Source of the DNA: an uncultured beta proteobacterium | GTDB taxonomy: Bacteria; Pseudomonadota; Gammaproteobacteria; Burkholderiales; SG8-39 | Reading direction: 5' to 3' | Assembly (NCBI GenBank): GCA_903899705.1 | Contig: CAIUKQ010000271.1 | Span: 1 to 53,186 of the forward strand | Length of the DNA: 53,186 bases | Shown here: positions 19,020 through 28,504 of the stretch, one piece after another | Numbering within the stretch: position 1 is the first letter of the stretch | Layout: every line of letters begins with the position of its first letter | The notes under the pieces: generated by a model | Database searches by the model: none | What the model was told of the DNA's origin: nothing | What the model saw: the letters and a program-made list of their open reading frames with translations, nothing else | Program-made: the position numbers and the translations under genes

Positions 19020-20186
19020 ATGTCCTGGGATAACACCACGCTTTTCTCCGACGACAATGCCGATGACCTCGCTTTCCGGCGCGAAGTCCGGCAGTGGATT
19101 GCGCGGAACTGCCCTGCCGACCTCATCAATCGTCCGGACCGGGTCAATCCCCCGGAAATGAAGCCCTGGCATCGCAAGCTCCATGAGCGAGGCTGGATCG
19201 CGCCCCACTGGCCCCGCGAATATGGCGGCATGGGCGCAACGCTGAAACAGCAGATCATTCTGTATGAAGAGATCAACCGGGCGGGTGCACCGACACCGTT
19301 CCAGCATGGGTTGAATCTGGCCGGTCCGATCATCATGCAGGCCGGCACCGCCGAGCAGAAAGCCAGGCATCTGCCGGGCATCCTGTCGGGCGACATGGTC
19401 TGGTGCCAGGGATACTCGGAAACCGGCGCCGGCTCCGACCTTGCCAGCCTCAAGACGCGCGCGGTGCTCGAGGGCGACCACTTCATCGTCAACGGCCACA
19501 AGATATGGACCACCAACGGTCCCTGGGCCGACTGGATGTTTGCGCTCGTCCGCACGGACACAGAAGGCCCGCGGCAGGCCGGCATCAGCATGCTGCTGAT
19601 CGACATGAAATCCCCGGGGATCACGGTGCAGCCGATCAGGAATATCGCAGGGCAAGCCGAATTCGCGCAGGAATTTTTCGACAACGTAAGGGTGCCCCGA
19701 GAGAATCTGGTGGGCACGCTCAACGGCGGATGGAAGCTCGCCAATATTGTTCTGGGCAACGAGCGATTCACCACCGGCAGCCCCCGCGCCGCGGCGCTGC
19801 GACTCAACAAGGCGCGCGAAGTGGCGCGGGTTTCGGGAGCCATCGGCGACCCGGCTTTCCGCCAGCAACTCGCGCAGATGGAAATCGAGCTTCTCGCCTT
19901 TTCGGCGTTCTACCATCATGGTGCATCGCTGGCCGCCGCCGGCAAGGCCCCCGTGTCCATGGGGCCGGTGATGAAAGTCTTCGGCGGGGACCTTTCCCAT
20001 CGCGCAGCCGAACTCGTGATGCAGGCGGCAGGCACGCTCGGGCCCGAAATGCAGAGGATCCGGCTGGCTGACGGCGAACACGACGTTGCCGGGGACCTGT
20101 TTGCTTCGCGCATCAGCGTGGTGGGCGGCGGCACCACCGAAATCCAGAAGAACATCATTTCAAAACGCGTACTCGACCTGCCCTGA
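19020..20186 (+). CDS. Acyl-CoA dehydrogenase family protein
   Basis: APHWPREYGGMGATLKQQIILYEEINRAGAPTPFQHGLNLAGPIIMQAGTAEQKARHLPGILSGDMVWCQGYSETGAGSDLASLKTRAVLEGDHFIVNGHKIWTT...GGGTTEIQKNIISKRVLDLP. Confidence 0.94.
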   Translation: MSWDNTTLFSDDNADDLAFRREVRQWIARNCPADLINRPDRVNPPEMKPWHRKLHERGWIAPHWPREYGGMGATLKQQIILYEEINRAGAPTPFQHGLNLAGPIIMQAGTAEQKARHLPGILSGDMVWCQGYSETGAGSDLASLKTRAVLEGDHFIVNGHKIWTTNGPWADWMFALVRTDTEGPRQAGISMLLIDMKSPGITVQPIRNIAGQAEFAQEFFDNVRVPRENLVGTLNGGWKLANIVLGNERFTTGSPRAAALRLNKAREVARVSGAIGDPAFRQQLAQMEIELLAFSAFYHHGASLAAAGKAPVSMGPVMKVFGGDLSHRAAELVMQAAGTLGPEMQRIRLADGEHDVAGDLFASRISVVGGGTTEIQKNIISKRVLDLP

Positions 20187-20272
20187 ATAAAAGGGAACAG
20201 GGCCCCTCTTTTCAACAAGGCCCGGCTTGAAAAAATTGAGCCTGGCCGTTATATCAGTCCGGAGATACCCGC

Positions 20273-21037
20273 ATGACCCAGATCCTCGCCGACGTCGACT
20301 CCCGCGGCATTGCAACCGTCATCATCAACCGGCCCGACAAGGCCAACAGCTACACCATGGGCATGTTCAACGAACTGGCCGACCACATTGAAAAATGGGG
20401 AAACGACGCCACCGTGCGCGCCATAGTGCTTCGTGGCGCGGGCAAGCACTTTTCCGCGGGTGCCGCCATTGGCGAACCCTCGGTGGTGCCCGCTTCCGGG
20501 CATGTTCGTGACAGTTTCGAAATCTGCCAATTGATCGACGCCTGCCCTGTGCCGACCATCGCGCTGATCCAAGGCGCCTGCGTCGGTGGCGGCATGGCCA
20601 TCGCGGCCTGTTGCGACATGAACGTCGCCAGCCGCAGTGCATTCTTCTCGATTCCGGAAGCCCGCCTGGGCATGACCTCGGGTGCGCTGAGCGTTTATTT
20701 CCAGCGCGCCATTGGTGCCGGCAATTTCAGGCGTTACGCGCAGACCGGCGAGCGTTTTTCCTCGGAAGACGCCCAGCGCATGGGTTTCGTGCAAACAATG
20801 TGCGAACCCGACAAGCTCGAGGACACCTTGCAGCGCCTGATCAGCGAACTGCTCCTCTCCGGGCCGAACGCAACGCGGGCGGTCAAGAAGACGTCAAAGA
20901 TGCTTTCCGACAATCCGCTCACGCCTGCGCTGATCGACCGCATACAGGCCGATTTTGCCGCCTCGCAGAATTCGGACGAATCTCGTGAAGGCAGGGCGAG
21001 CTTTCGCGAGAAGCGCAAGCCCGCCTGGTACCGCTGA
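20273..21037 (+). CDS. Enoyl-CoA hydratase/isomerase family protein
   Basis: IATVIINRPDKANSYTMGMFNELADHIEKW...AIVLRGAGKHFSAGAAIGE...ALIQGACVGGGMAIAACCDMNVASRSAFFSIPEARLGMTSGA. Confidence 0.92.
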   Translation: MTQILADVDSRGIATVIINRPDKANSYTMGMFNELADHIEKWGNDATVRAIVLRGAGKHFSAGAAIGEPSVVPASGHVRDSFEICQLIDACPVPTIALIQGACVGGGMAIAACCDMNVASRSAFFSIPEARLGMTSGALSVYFQRAIGAGNFRRYAQTGERFSSEDAQRMGFVQTMCEPDKLEDTLQRLISELLLSGPNATRAVKKTSKMLSDNPLTPALIDRIQADFAASQNSDESREGRASFREKRKPAWYR

Positions 21038-21045
21038 AGAGCCCC

Positions 21046-22104
21046 TCAGGCCGCCTTCGCCAGTTTTTGCACGTCCAGGCCAAACAGCTTCTCGGCATTG
21101 GTCGACAGCAGTTTCCTTCTCGTCTCCGCCGGCAGGTGCCCCAGATTGCGCTCGATGTAGCGCTTGGAATTCGGCCAGGTTGAGTTCTGGTGTGGGTAGT
21201 CGTTGGACCACATGCAGTTGTCCTGTCCCCACCACTCGAACATGTGCCCACCGACCGCGTCACGGAAAAACGTGCAGTAGATCTGTGAGTTGAAGTACTC
21301 GCTCGGATCCTTCTTGATCGGCAGCGGATTCTTGCTCAGGAAGCGACGGTAGTAGTAATCCCACTGCTGCAGATAAAACGGCGCCCAGCCCACTTCATTT
21401 TCCACCGAGAGGAATCTCAGTTTCGGAAAGCGTTCGAGCACGCCATAGCAGATCAGGTCGAAGGTCGCGTTGGCGATTTCATCCATCTTCATGTTGACGC
21501 TGCCGCGGTAATTCTCCACGCCGCGCCCGGTGAAATATTCGGGATTCTTGTGATAGCCGTGACCGGTCAGGATATGCAGGCTGACCGGCATGTTCAGGTC
21601 CTGCGAGGCGGCCCAGAATTTGTCGTAGTGGCTGGAACGGAACGGAAGGTCGGGATGCGGCGCCTGCCAGATGATCGATCCCTTCATGCCGGCCTTCGCG
21701 CAGCGCTCAAGCTCCGCCACCGCATGATCCACATCATAAATGGAGATCGCGGCAATGCCCACCAGCCGGTCCGGGGCAACGCTGATGTAATCGATCAGCC
21801 AGTCGTTGTACGCGCGAAAGCAGGCCTGCTGCAGGCGCACATCATCCATGCCAAACACGCCCAGCAAATGCGTCGGGTACAGCACCTCGGCGGATACGCC
21901 ATCTGTGGCCATTTCCTTGAGACGCTCACCGGGAATGCTTCCTCCCGGATGATCCTGAAAACTCTCGCCCACCTTCAGCTTCGGGAAAAGCGGCGCCGCA
22001 TCGCGGAATTCCTTCGGAACCCGCTCTTTCAAAATTTCCGACGGCTCGATGACATGCGAGTCGGCTGAAATCAGAACTTCATCTATGCCCGATATGTTGA
22101 TCAT
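21046..22104 (-). CDS. Amidohydrolase (Amidohydro_2 / ACMSD-like)
   Basis: VLISADSHVIEPSEILKERVPKEFRDAAP...MFEWWGQDNCMWSNDYPHQNSTWPNSKRYIERNLGHLPAETRRKLLSTNAEKLFGL. Confidence 0.9.
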   Translation of the reverse strand: MINISGIDEVLISADSHVIEPSEILKERVPKEFRDAAPLFPKLKVGESFQDHPGGSIPGERLKEMATDGVSAEVLYPTHLLGVFGMDDVRLQQACFRAYNDWLIDYISVAPDRLVGIAAISIYDVDHAVAELERCAKAGMKGSIIWQAPHPDLPFRSSHYDKFWAASQDLNMPVSLHILTGHGYHKNPEYFTGRGVENYRGSVNMKMDEIANATFDLICYGVLERFPKLRFLSVENEVGWAPFYLQQWDYYYRRFLSKNPLPIKKDPSEYFNSQIYCTFFRDAVGGHMFEWWGQDNCMWSNDYPHQNSTWPNSKRYIERNLGHLPAETRRKLLSTNAEKLFGLDVQKLAKAA

Positions 22105-22286
22105 TTTTTCCCTCTCCTCTGTCGATCCCGAAAGTATAGTCTTGTCGAAAAAGCGGCGCGCAACTTGAATGGAATCCTCGCCGGCCGCCTTTTTGTGCAC
22201 AGCCCCCTGGGACACCGAACACCGCCTTTGTAGCAGAATGCCTGTCCACGGCGTTTCCATTGTCATTACGATTACCTGTGCAAACC

Positions 22287-23264
22287 ATGACCCCTATCAA
22301 CAAATCCATTTCATATTGCGCGCTGGCTTTTGCTTTGGCGCTTGGTTCTCGCTGCGCAGGGGCCCAGACCTTTCCCTCCAGACCCGTGCGCATCATCGTC
22401 CCCGTCGCCGCGGGCGGCGGCGTGGACGTGATCGCGCGCGCCTATGCGGTGAAGATGAGTGAGTCCTGGAAGCAACCGGTGTTCGTGGAGAATCGCGTCG
22501 GTGCCGGCACCATCATCGGCACGGACTTCGTAGCCAAGGCCGCGCCCGACGGCCACACGCTGCTGTTTTCCTCCATGAGCGTCGCGGTGAATGCCGTGCT
22601 TTTCCGCAAACTCCCCTTTGATCCGCTAAAGGACATTGCGCCGGTGGGTCAGATCACGGGCAATTCGTTTTTCATGGCGGCAAGCCCTGCAATTGGCGCC
22701 GACGTGAAGAGCCTGCTGACGGCCATTCGCGCGCAACCGAACAAGTTCAACTATGGCTCCACCGGCCCCGGCAGCATCGCGCACCTGGTCGGCGAGGTGT
22801 TTCGTCTGGAAACCAATATCGACGTGGTGCACATCCCCTACAAGAATGATGCAGGCGTCATTGCCGCCATTCTTGCCGGAGAAGTCCACTACGGCTTCCT
22901 GCCCTCCAGCGCGGTGATGCCGCAGGCGCGTGCCGGAAAAATCCGTGCGCTTGCCGTGACCTGCCGGGCGCGCTCGAAGCAATTCCCCGAGTTGCCCACC
23001 ATGATTGAATCAGGCGTTCCAAATTTCGATTTCGAGACCTGGGTCGGCGCCTTCGCCACGGGTGGCACTCCGGTCGATATTCAGAACCGCATCAGCGCCG
23101 AAGTGGCCAGAGTCCTGAAACTGCCGGACATCATCGAGCGGTTGCCCTCATGGGGGGGCGAAGGCATCGGCAGCAGCCCCGAGGAATTTACCAAACGCTA
23201 CCGCGACGACATCGCGCGATACGGCAAGGTAGTCAGGGACGCCAAGGTACCCACCCTGGACTGA
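22287..23264 (+). CDS. Bug/TctC-family substrate-binding protein
   Basis: FPSRPVRIIVPVAAGGGVDVIARAYAVKMSESWKQPVFVENRVGAGTIIGTDFVAKAAPDGHTL...GGTPVDIQNRISAEVARVL. Confidence 0.92.
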   Translation: MTPINKSISYCALAFALALGSRCAGAQTFPSRPVRIIVPVAAGGGVDVIARAYAVKMSESWKQPVFVENRVGAGTIIGTDFVAKAAPDGHTLLFSSMSVAVNAVLFRKLPFDPLKDIAPVGQITGNSFFMAASPAIGADVKSLLTAIRAQPNKFNYGSTGPGSIAHLVGEVFRLETNIDVVHIPYKNDAGVIAAILAGEVHYGFLPSSAVMPQARAGKIRALAVTCRARSKQFPELPTMIESGVPNFDFETWVGAFATGGTPVDIQNRISAEVARVLKLPDIIERLPSWGGEGIGSSPEEFTKRYRDDIARYGKVVRDAKVPTLD

Positions 23265-23267
23265 AAT

Positions 23268-23312
23268 AACCGTGGTACGTCCCCCATTTGAAACCGGGGA
23301 CGTACCACGGTT
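23268..23312. repeat. Perfect 17-bp inverted repeat with 11-nt loop in a convergent intergenic gap; REP-like
   Basis: AACCGTGGTACGTCCCC - catttgaaacc - GGGGACGTACCACGGTT. Confidence 0.9.
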
Positions 23313-23324
23313 TGCCGGACCGTC

Positions 23325-24263
23325 CTAGCGTTTCAGCGAGTTGTAGATGCCGCGCACAAACACATCACTTTGCTGCGGGTTCGCGCCGGTCTGCTTGTCG
23401 AGATCGGGGAATGGTTTTGCCGCAACGGCTTCCTGCTCGGTTTTTCCATCGGCAGCAAGTTTGGCCACACGGTCGCGCGCGGTGGCAAGCACCGTGCGAT
23501 AGCTGACAAGGGTATTCCGGTCCGCCAGCGGCCCATGGCCCGGCACCACCTTCGTCTTGTCATTGGCAATTTTCAGATAGCCGTCGACCGCGGAAATCAG
23601 ACCGCCGATGCTGCCGCCATTGGTGTAATCAACCAGCGGATAGCGGCCCAGCGTGACAATGTCTCCGGTGGACAATACGTTGGCATCGGCAAAGTACACG
23701 TAGCTGTCGCCATCGGTGTGCGCATTGGCCGGATGCCCGACCCTGGCGACGCGACCGCCCGCGCTGAGCCTCAGATCCTTCGTGTACGGGCGTTTCGGAA
23801 TCATGGATTTTTCCGCCGGCGCCGTCTTCGAGCCGGTGAACGGGTTGGTCGTGCCCGCGGCCAGGCGCTTGCCGACATTTTCATTCGCGACCACTGTCAC
23901 GCCTTCCGCGGCAAATGCGGCGTTGCCGCCGGTGTGGTCGCCGTGATAATGGGTGTTGACCAGATACTTCACCGGTACGCCAGCCACTGCAAGGATCACC
24001 GCCTTGATCTTGTCGTGCATGGGCGCAAACTGCCCGTCGACCATGATGGCGCCATCCCTGCCCGCCGCCACGGTGACATTGCCGCCCACACCCTCCAGCA
24101 TGAAAGTGTCGTGGCCCAGATCGGTGACCTTGACCTGCGCAGCGGCGAAATCGGTTTGCTGCGCATGGGCCGCCGTCGAAAAAACGAATGCCGCCACAGC
24201 AAGCAGCCTCAATGCGGTTGCTTTCCTCAGTGTGGTTAGTTTTCTCACCGTGGTTACTTTCAT
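23325..24263 (-). CDS. Secreted metallo-beta-lactamase-fold hydrolase
   Basis: Signal peptide; VKYLVNTHYHGDHTGGNAAFA (HxHxDH); NVLSTGDIVTLGRYPLVDY; VVPGHGPLADR. Confidence 0.88.
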   Translation of the reverse strand: MKVTTVRKLTTLRKATALRLLAVAAFVFSTAAHAQQTDFAAAQVKVTDLGHDTFMLEGVGGNVTVAAGRDGAIMVDGQFAPMHDKIKAVILAVAGVPVKYLVNTHYHGDHTGGNAAFAAEGVTVVANENVGKRLAAGTTNPFTGSKTAPAEKSMIPKRPYTKDLRLSAGGRVARVGHPANAHTDGDSYVYFADANVLSTGDIVTLGRYPLVDYTNGGSIGGLISAVDGYLKIANDKTKVVPGHGPLADRNTLVSYRTVLATARDRVAKLAADGKTEQEAVAAKPFPDLDKQTGANPQQSDVFVRGIYNSLKR

Positions 24264-24416
24264 ATCCCTCCTCCGTCCTTGATTGATACTGCAGTGGTCG
24301 CGTGCACTACCGCGTTTTCTCTCCTGAGACGGCAAACGCATCGGGGCGCTCTGATATTCCCCTGGGCAATGCAAATTCCGCGGGACACAGATTGAATCGT
24401 GACAACGCCAATCCGC

Positions 24417-25523
24417 TCAGGCCGGCAGTCCCAACAGTTTGGCTGCGTTGTCACCCAGGATCGCCCGCTTCTCGGCATCGCTCAGCGACGCCGTATTGAG
24501 GATGTGATCCACCGCATCATTGGTCCACCCGGCCGGAAAATCACTGCCCAACATGACCTGGCCGACACCCGCCTCGGCGACCAGATGTCGCAAGCCTTCC
24601 GACGTGAACACCATGGAATCGAAATAGAGTTGTTTGATGTACTCGCTCGGCGCCTTCTTGATCGGTTTCATGGTCCTGCAGGGCGCGGGCGCACGGGTGG
24701 CACAGAGATCGGAACGGGCAATATAGGACGGAAGGTAGCCGCCGCCATGCGCCCCGCAAATCTTGAGGCCGGGATAACGGTCCAGTGTCCCCTCGAATAT
24801 CAGGTGCGACAGGGCCACAGTGGTTTCCAGGGGATTGCCAATGACATTGAACAGCGCGCCATTGCCCTGCAATCGTTTGCCGGCATCGGGGAATCCCTGG
24901 GGATGGATCAGAATCAGCGAGCCGAGCTCCTCCACTTTTGCCCAGAAGGGATTGAACCGGGGTGACGACAATTCTTCGCCATTGACACTGCCGCCGATCA
25001 GAAAGCCCTTCATCCCAAGTTTCTTCGCGCCCTGCTCCAACTGCTGCACCGCCATGTCAGGGTATTGCAGCGCGACACTGCCCATGCCGACGAAACGGTC
25101 CGGGTGGGCCGCGCACAGGGCGGCGATTTTCTCGTTCTGCAGCTGGACAATGCGCCGCGCCAGATCCTGATCGGCCCGGTACCAGAAGGGATTGATGCCG
25201 ACCGCCTGGATGTCGATGCCCTGTTCATCCATTTGCGCGAGGCGCGCGGCCGGAGTCTCCATGCTCCATTCGGCTTCAGTGCCCGCCGTGGGATTGTCGA
25301 GCTGGGTCCGGTATTCCTTGAACGTTTCCAGCACATTGATGATGTTGACGTGCGCGTGAATGTCGACGGTCCGGATCCTGCGACCGCCCACCACCACCTG
25401 CCGGCGCGTGCCTTTGCCGGCCGGCTCCGCCGCAGCCGCCATCGGTGCCCAGGGGCAGCCGCAAAAACACAGGCCCGCCGACGCGCCGGCGGCCCGTTTT
25501 AGAAAGGTTCTGCGATCAGACAT
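24417..25523 (-). CDS. Amidohydrolase family protein with Tat-like signal peptide
   Basis: MSDRRTFLKRAAGASAGLCFCGCP (RR-x-FLK); VDIHAHVNIINVLE (HxH); VMLGSDFPAGWTNDAVDHILNTASLSDAEKRAILGDNAAKLLGL. Confidence 0.87.
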   Translation of the reverse strand: MSDRRTFLKRAAGASAGLCFCGCPWAPMAAAAEPAGKGTRRQVVVGGRRIRTVDIHAHVNIINVLETFKEYRTQLDNPTAGTEAEWSMETPAARLAQMDEQGIDIQAVGINPFWYRADQDLARRIVQLQNEKIAALCAAHPDRFVGMGSVALQYPDMAVQQLEQGAKKLGMKGFLIGGSVNGEELSSPRFNPFWAKVEELGSLILIHPQGFPDAGKRLQGNGALFNVIGNPLETTVALSHLIFEGTLDRYPGLKICGAHGGGYLPSYIARSDLCATRAPAPCRTMKPIKKAPSEYIKQLYFDSMVFTSEGLRHLVAEAGVGQVMLGSDFPAGWTNDAVDHILNTASLSDAEKRAILGDNAAKLLGLPA

Positions 25524-25597
25524 GGCAATCCCCCGAAAAGAAATTTCGATGCCCCCGGAAACAAGCGTCTAAACCACCCACTGCACGTGCGGAAATG

Positions 25598-27421
25598 TCA
25601 CTTCAGTGAAAACGCGAGCAGCACGTTCCCCGGTATGACGCCGCTGTGGTGCGAATAACCGGCGTTGGTGAATACCATGCCGTTCGCAACCGCAGGGCCG
25701 CCGTCATTGAGTGATCCACCCTTCGCCTTGACGCCGTTGACCGTGGTGAAGTCACGCACGGTGTCGTACTCCCACAGCACCTTGCCATCCCGCGTCGAAT
25801 AAGCGCGAAGGAACCCGTCGTTGGAGCCGGAAAAAACCACGCCAGGAATGGCGCTGACCGCGGCGGCCTGCGTCGGGCTGCACGGTTTTCGCTGGGCGCA
25901 CGACGGGTTCGGTGTGCGCCAGAGCGGCTCTCCGTCGACAATTGAGACGGCGGTAATGCTCCCCCCCACATTGGGATCCACTTCGCGCCCTCCTCCGATG
26001 CGCACCTGGTCGGTGAGCGCCGCATAGATGGTCCGGCCGTCAACCGCCGGTCCCCACAGGATGCCGCCGCTCGTGCCGCCGCGACCGACTTTGCGCTCCC
26101 ACACCAGCGCGCCGTCGCGATCCGGATCCAGCGCATGGATCATTCCGGATTTGTTGCCCGCCAGCAGAAGACGTTTTCCGTTCTTGAGATCCACCAGGAT
26201 GGGGGATGCGGCATAGTCGAAATCCGGCGCATCTTTCGCGCACACCACAGGATCTCCGCGCGGACAACCTCCGTTCCAGACATCCGCCTCGGTCGTCTGG
26301 CGAACCCAGCGGATGGCTCCGTACGCAAGATCGAGCGCCATGATCGAATCCGTTGTCTTCACCGCCGGAAACGAATAGGAATTGCCGGTGCCGATGTAGA
26401 GCACGCCCTGCCTTGCGTCGATGGTGGGCGTCGTCCATATGGCGGCGCCCGATGGCCCCCACAACTGCGTTCCGCTTTTACTCTTCTGCGTCGCCGTTGC
26501 CAGTTGGTCGATTGAATACGTCTTCCAGATTCGCCTTCCGCTCTCGGCTTCCAGAGCGACCACACTGCCGCGGAATTTGCAGCATACGTATCCGGGATCG
26601 GACACCTGCGATTCTTCACGCGCCGCAATGGGAACGTAAAGCCTTCCTTGATAAAGGGTGGGCGAGCCGGTTACCCGTGCAAGCGGGTGCTCATCCAGCT
26701 TGACCTTCCAGACCTGTTTTCCAGTGGCGGCGTCCACTGCATAAAGATTTGCGGCCAGATCACCGAAGTAGGCGATAGAGCGGCCTGAACGGTCATGCCC
26801 GATGGTGATCGCACCGCGCACGCCCGCTTCGGTCTCCAAGGACCAGCGGATGCAGCCGGTCTTCGCATCCAGCGAATAGACGTCACCCTCCCAGCTGCCC
26901 ACATAAACGCGCCCCGCATAGACCACGGGTTGGCCGCCCGCCGATGTCGCGCCGGGGAAACCAAAGGACCACTTGAGATGCAGTTTCGGAACATCCCCCG
27001 CCGCAAGGCCTGCCGCCTTTGCGGGCTGGAAGCGCGTGTTATCCGTATCGACGCCCCAACCGTTCCACGACGGCGCTGCCGCAGCCTTTGAGAATCCCGC
27101 ATCCGCCCTGCCGCAATAGGCTGATTTCGGAATCGGACTGACACCCGCGTATCGTTTTCCCGAGAGATATTCCGCCAGCGCGTATCGCTCCGCGCGACTG
27201 CGATCGGCACCCATCGCGCTCATCGCGCCTTTTTCGAGCGCCGTCACGATCTGCTCCGGTGCCAATTGCTTCAGCAACGCCGGGCTGGGAATGCGGCTCC
27301 CCTCCGCGCCATCGTGGCAGCGCGCGCAATGGTTCTGGAAAAGCGCCGCGCCATCCTGGGCCTGCGCGGTTGGGAAAGCACCGAATGCGGCCAGAAAAAC
27401 GATCAAGCATTTTATTTTCAT
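25598..27421 (-). CDS. Periplasmic PQQ-like beta-propeller dehydrogenase with N-terminal cytochrome c domain (PVA-dehydrogenase-like architecture)
   Basis: Signal peptide; N-term heme site NHCARCHDGAEG; propeller repeats YVGSWEGDVYSLDAKTGCIRWSLET, NLYAVDAATGKQVWKVKL; vicinal CC in DPGYVCCKFRGSVVALE. Confidence 0.87.
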   Translation of the reverse strand: MKIKCLIVFLAAFGAFPTAQAQDGAALFQNHCARCHDGAEGSRIPSPALLKQLAPEQIVTALEKGAMSAMGADRSRAERYALAEYLSGKRYAGVSPIPKSAYCGRADAGFSKAAAAPSWNGWGVDTDNTRFQPAKAAGLAAGDVPKLHLKWSFGFPGATSAGGQPVVYAGRVYVGSWEGDVYSLDAKTGCIRWSLETEAGVRGAITIGHDRSGRSIAYFGDLAANLYAVDAATGKQVWKVKLDEHPLARVTGSPTLYQGRLYVPIAAREESQVSDPGYVCCKFRGSVVALEAESGRRIWKTYSIDQLATATQKSKSGTQLWGPSGAAIWTTPTIDARQGVLYIGTGNSYSFPAVKTTDSIMALDLAYGAIRWVRQTTEADVWNGGCPRGDPVVCAKDAPDFDYAASPILVDLKNGKRLLLAGNKSGMIHALDPDRDGALVWERKVGRGGTSGGILWGPAVDGRTIYAALTDQVRIGGGREVDPNVGGSITAVSIVDGEPLWRTPNPSCAQRKPCSPTQAAAVSAIPGVVFSGSNDGFLRAYSTRDGKVLWEYDTVRDFTTVNGVKAKGGSLNDGGPAVANGMVFTNAGYSHHSGVIPGNVLLAFSLK

Positions 27422-27457
27422 GCATTTTCTCCAATATGAGGGGGCGTCCCCTGACAA

Positions 27458-28426
27458 TCACTCGGCTTTAATACCCGCTTCCTTGACCACCCGGTTCCAG
27501 CGGTCGGTCTCCGACTTCATGAGTCCGGCCAGGCGCTCGGGCGTGCCGCCGATCAGGCGCAGGCTCTGCTTCTCGAAAATATCCTTGACGTCGGCCTGCG
27601 CAATCGACGCGTTGATCTCGGTATTGAGCCTTGAGAGGATCGGCGCGGGCAACCCGGACGGCCCGAGCAGCCCGTACCAGACATGGACGTCGATGCCGGT
27701 GAATCCCGCTTCCTTGAAGGTCGGGACCGCGGGCAACGCCGGCAGCCGCTCGTCGTTCATCACCGCGACGATGCGAAGCTTGCCGGCCTTGGCAAGCCCC
27801 AGCATACTCGCCACGATGGGAGAGATGAGAAGATTCACCTGGCCCGCCGCCACTGCGTTGACCGAACCGGTATTGTCCTTGTAGGGGATATGCTGGACAT
27901 TGATCCCGGATTCCAGCTTGAACAGTTCCATGGCCAGGTGCTGCGGTGTACCGTTTCCGGGACTCGAGTAGTTGAGCGAACCGGGCTTCGCTTTCGCCAG
28001 CGAGAGCACCTCACCAAACGACTGGGCCGGCGTGTCGGCGCTCACGAAAAATCCCATGTCGCCGGTGGCCAGCAGCGCGATCGGCGAATACTGCTTCAGC
28101 GGCTCATAGGTGAACGTGGGGTTGAGCGCCTTGCTGATGATGAAACTGGTCGAGGTCATCAGCAGCGTGTAGCCGTCGGGCGCCGCCTTGCCGACCATGC
28201 CGTTGCCGATGCTGCCACTGGCACCCGCGCGGTTGTCCACGATGATGCTGGCGCCCATGCGCTCGCCCATCGCCTTGCCGGCGACTCGGGAGAGGATGTC
28301 CTGCGGCGTGCCGACCGAGAAGGGCACGATGATGGTCACCGGCTTCGACGGGTAGCCCTGCCCAAAGCAGGAACAGGAGGCGGCAGCCAGAACTACTGCC
28401 GCCAGACGATGATTCAAGTGTTTCAT
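27458..28426 (-). CDS. Bug/TctC-family substrate-binding protein
   Basis: YPSKPVTIIVPFSVGTPQDILSRVAGKAMGERMGASIIVDNRAGASGSIGNGMVGKAAPDGYTLL...RWNRVVKEAGIKAE. Confidence 0.92.
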   Translation of the reverse strand: MKHLNHRLAAVVLAAASCSCFGQGYPSKPVTIIVPFSVGTPQDILSRVAGKAMGERMGASIIVDNRAGASGSIGNGMVGKAAPDGYTLLMTSTSFIISKALNPTFTYEPLKQYSPIALLATGDMGFFVSADTPAQSFGEVLSLAKAKPGSLNYSSPGNGTPQHLAMELFKLESGINVQHIPYKDNTGSVNAVAAGQVNLLISPIVASMLGLAKAGKLRIVAVMNDERLPALPAVPTFKEAGFTGIDVHVWYGLLGPSGLPAPILSRLNTEINASIAQADVKDIFEKQSLRLIGGTPERLAGLMKSETDRWNRVVKEAGIKAE

Positions 28427-28504
28427 ATTGTCTCCTTGATGGGCATCTCCTCGCCCAAGTTGCAGGGGCGATCCCGCGTCTTCTCCTAAAAAACCAACGC
28501 CGCT

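Noticed and set aside
18999-20081. 360-aa minus-strand ORF
   Set aside because: Antisense to a canonical acyl-CoA dehydrogenase.
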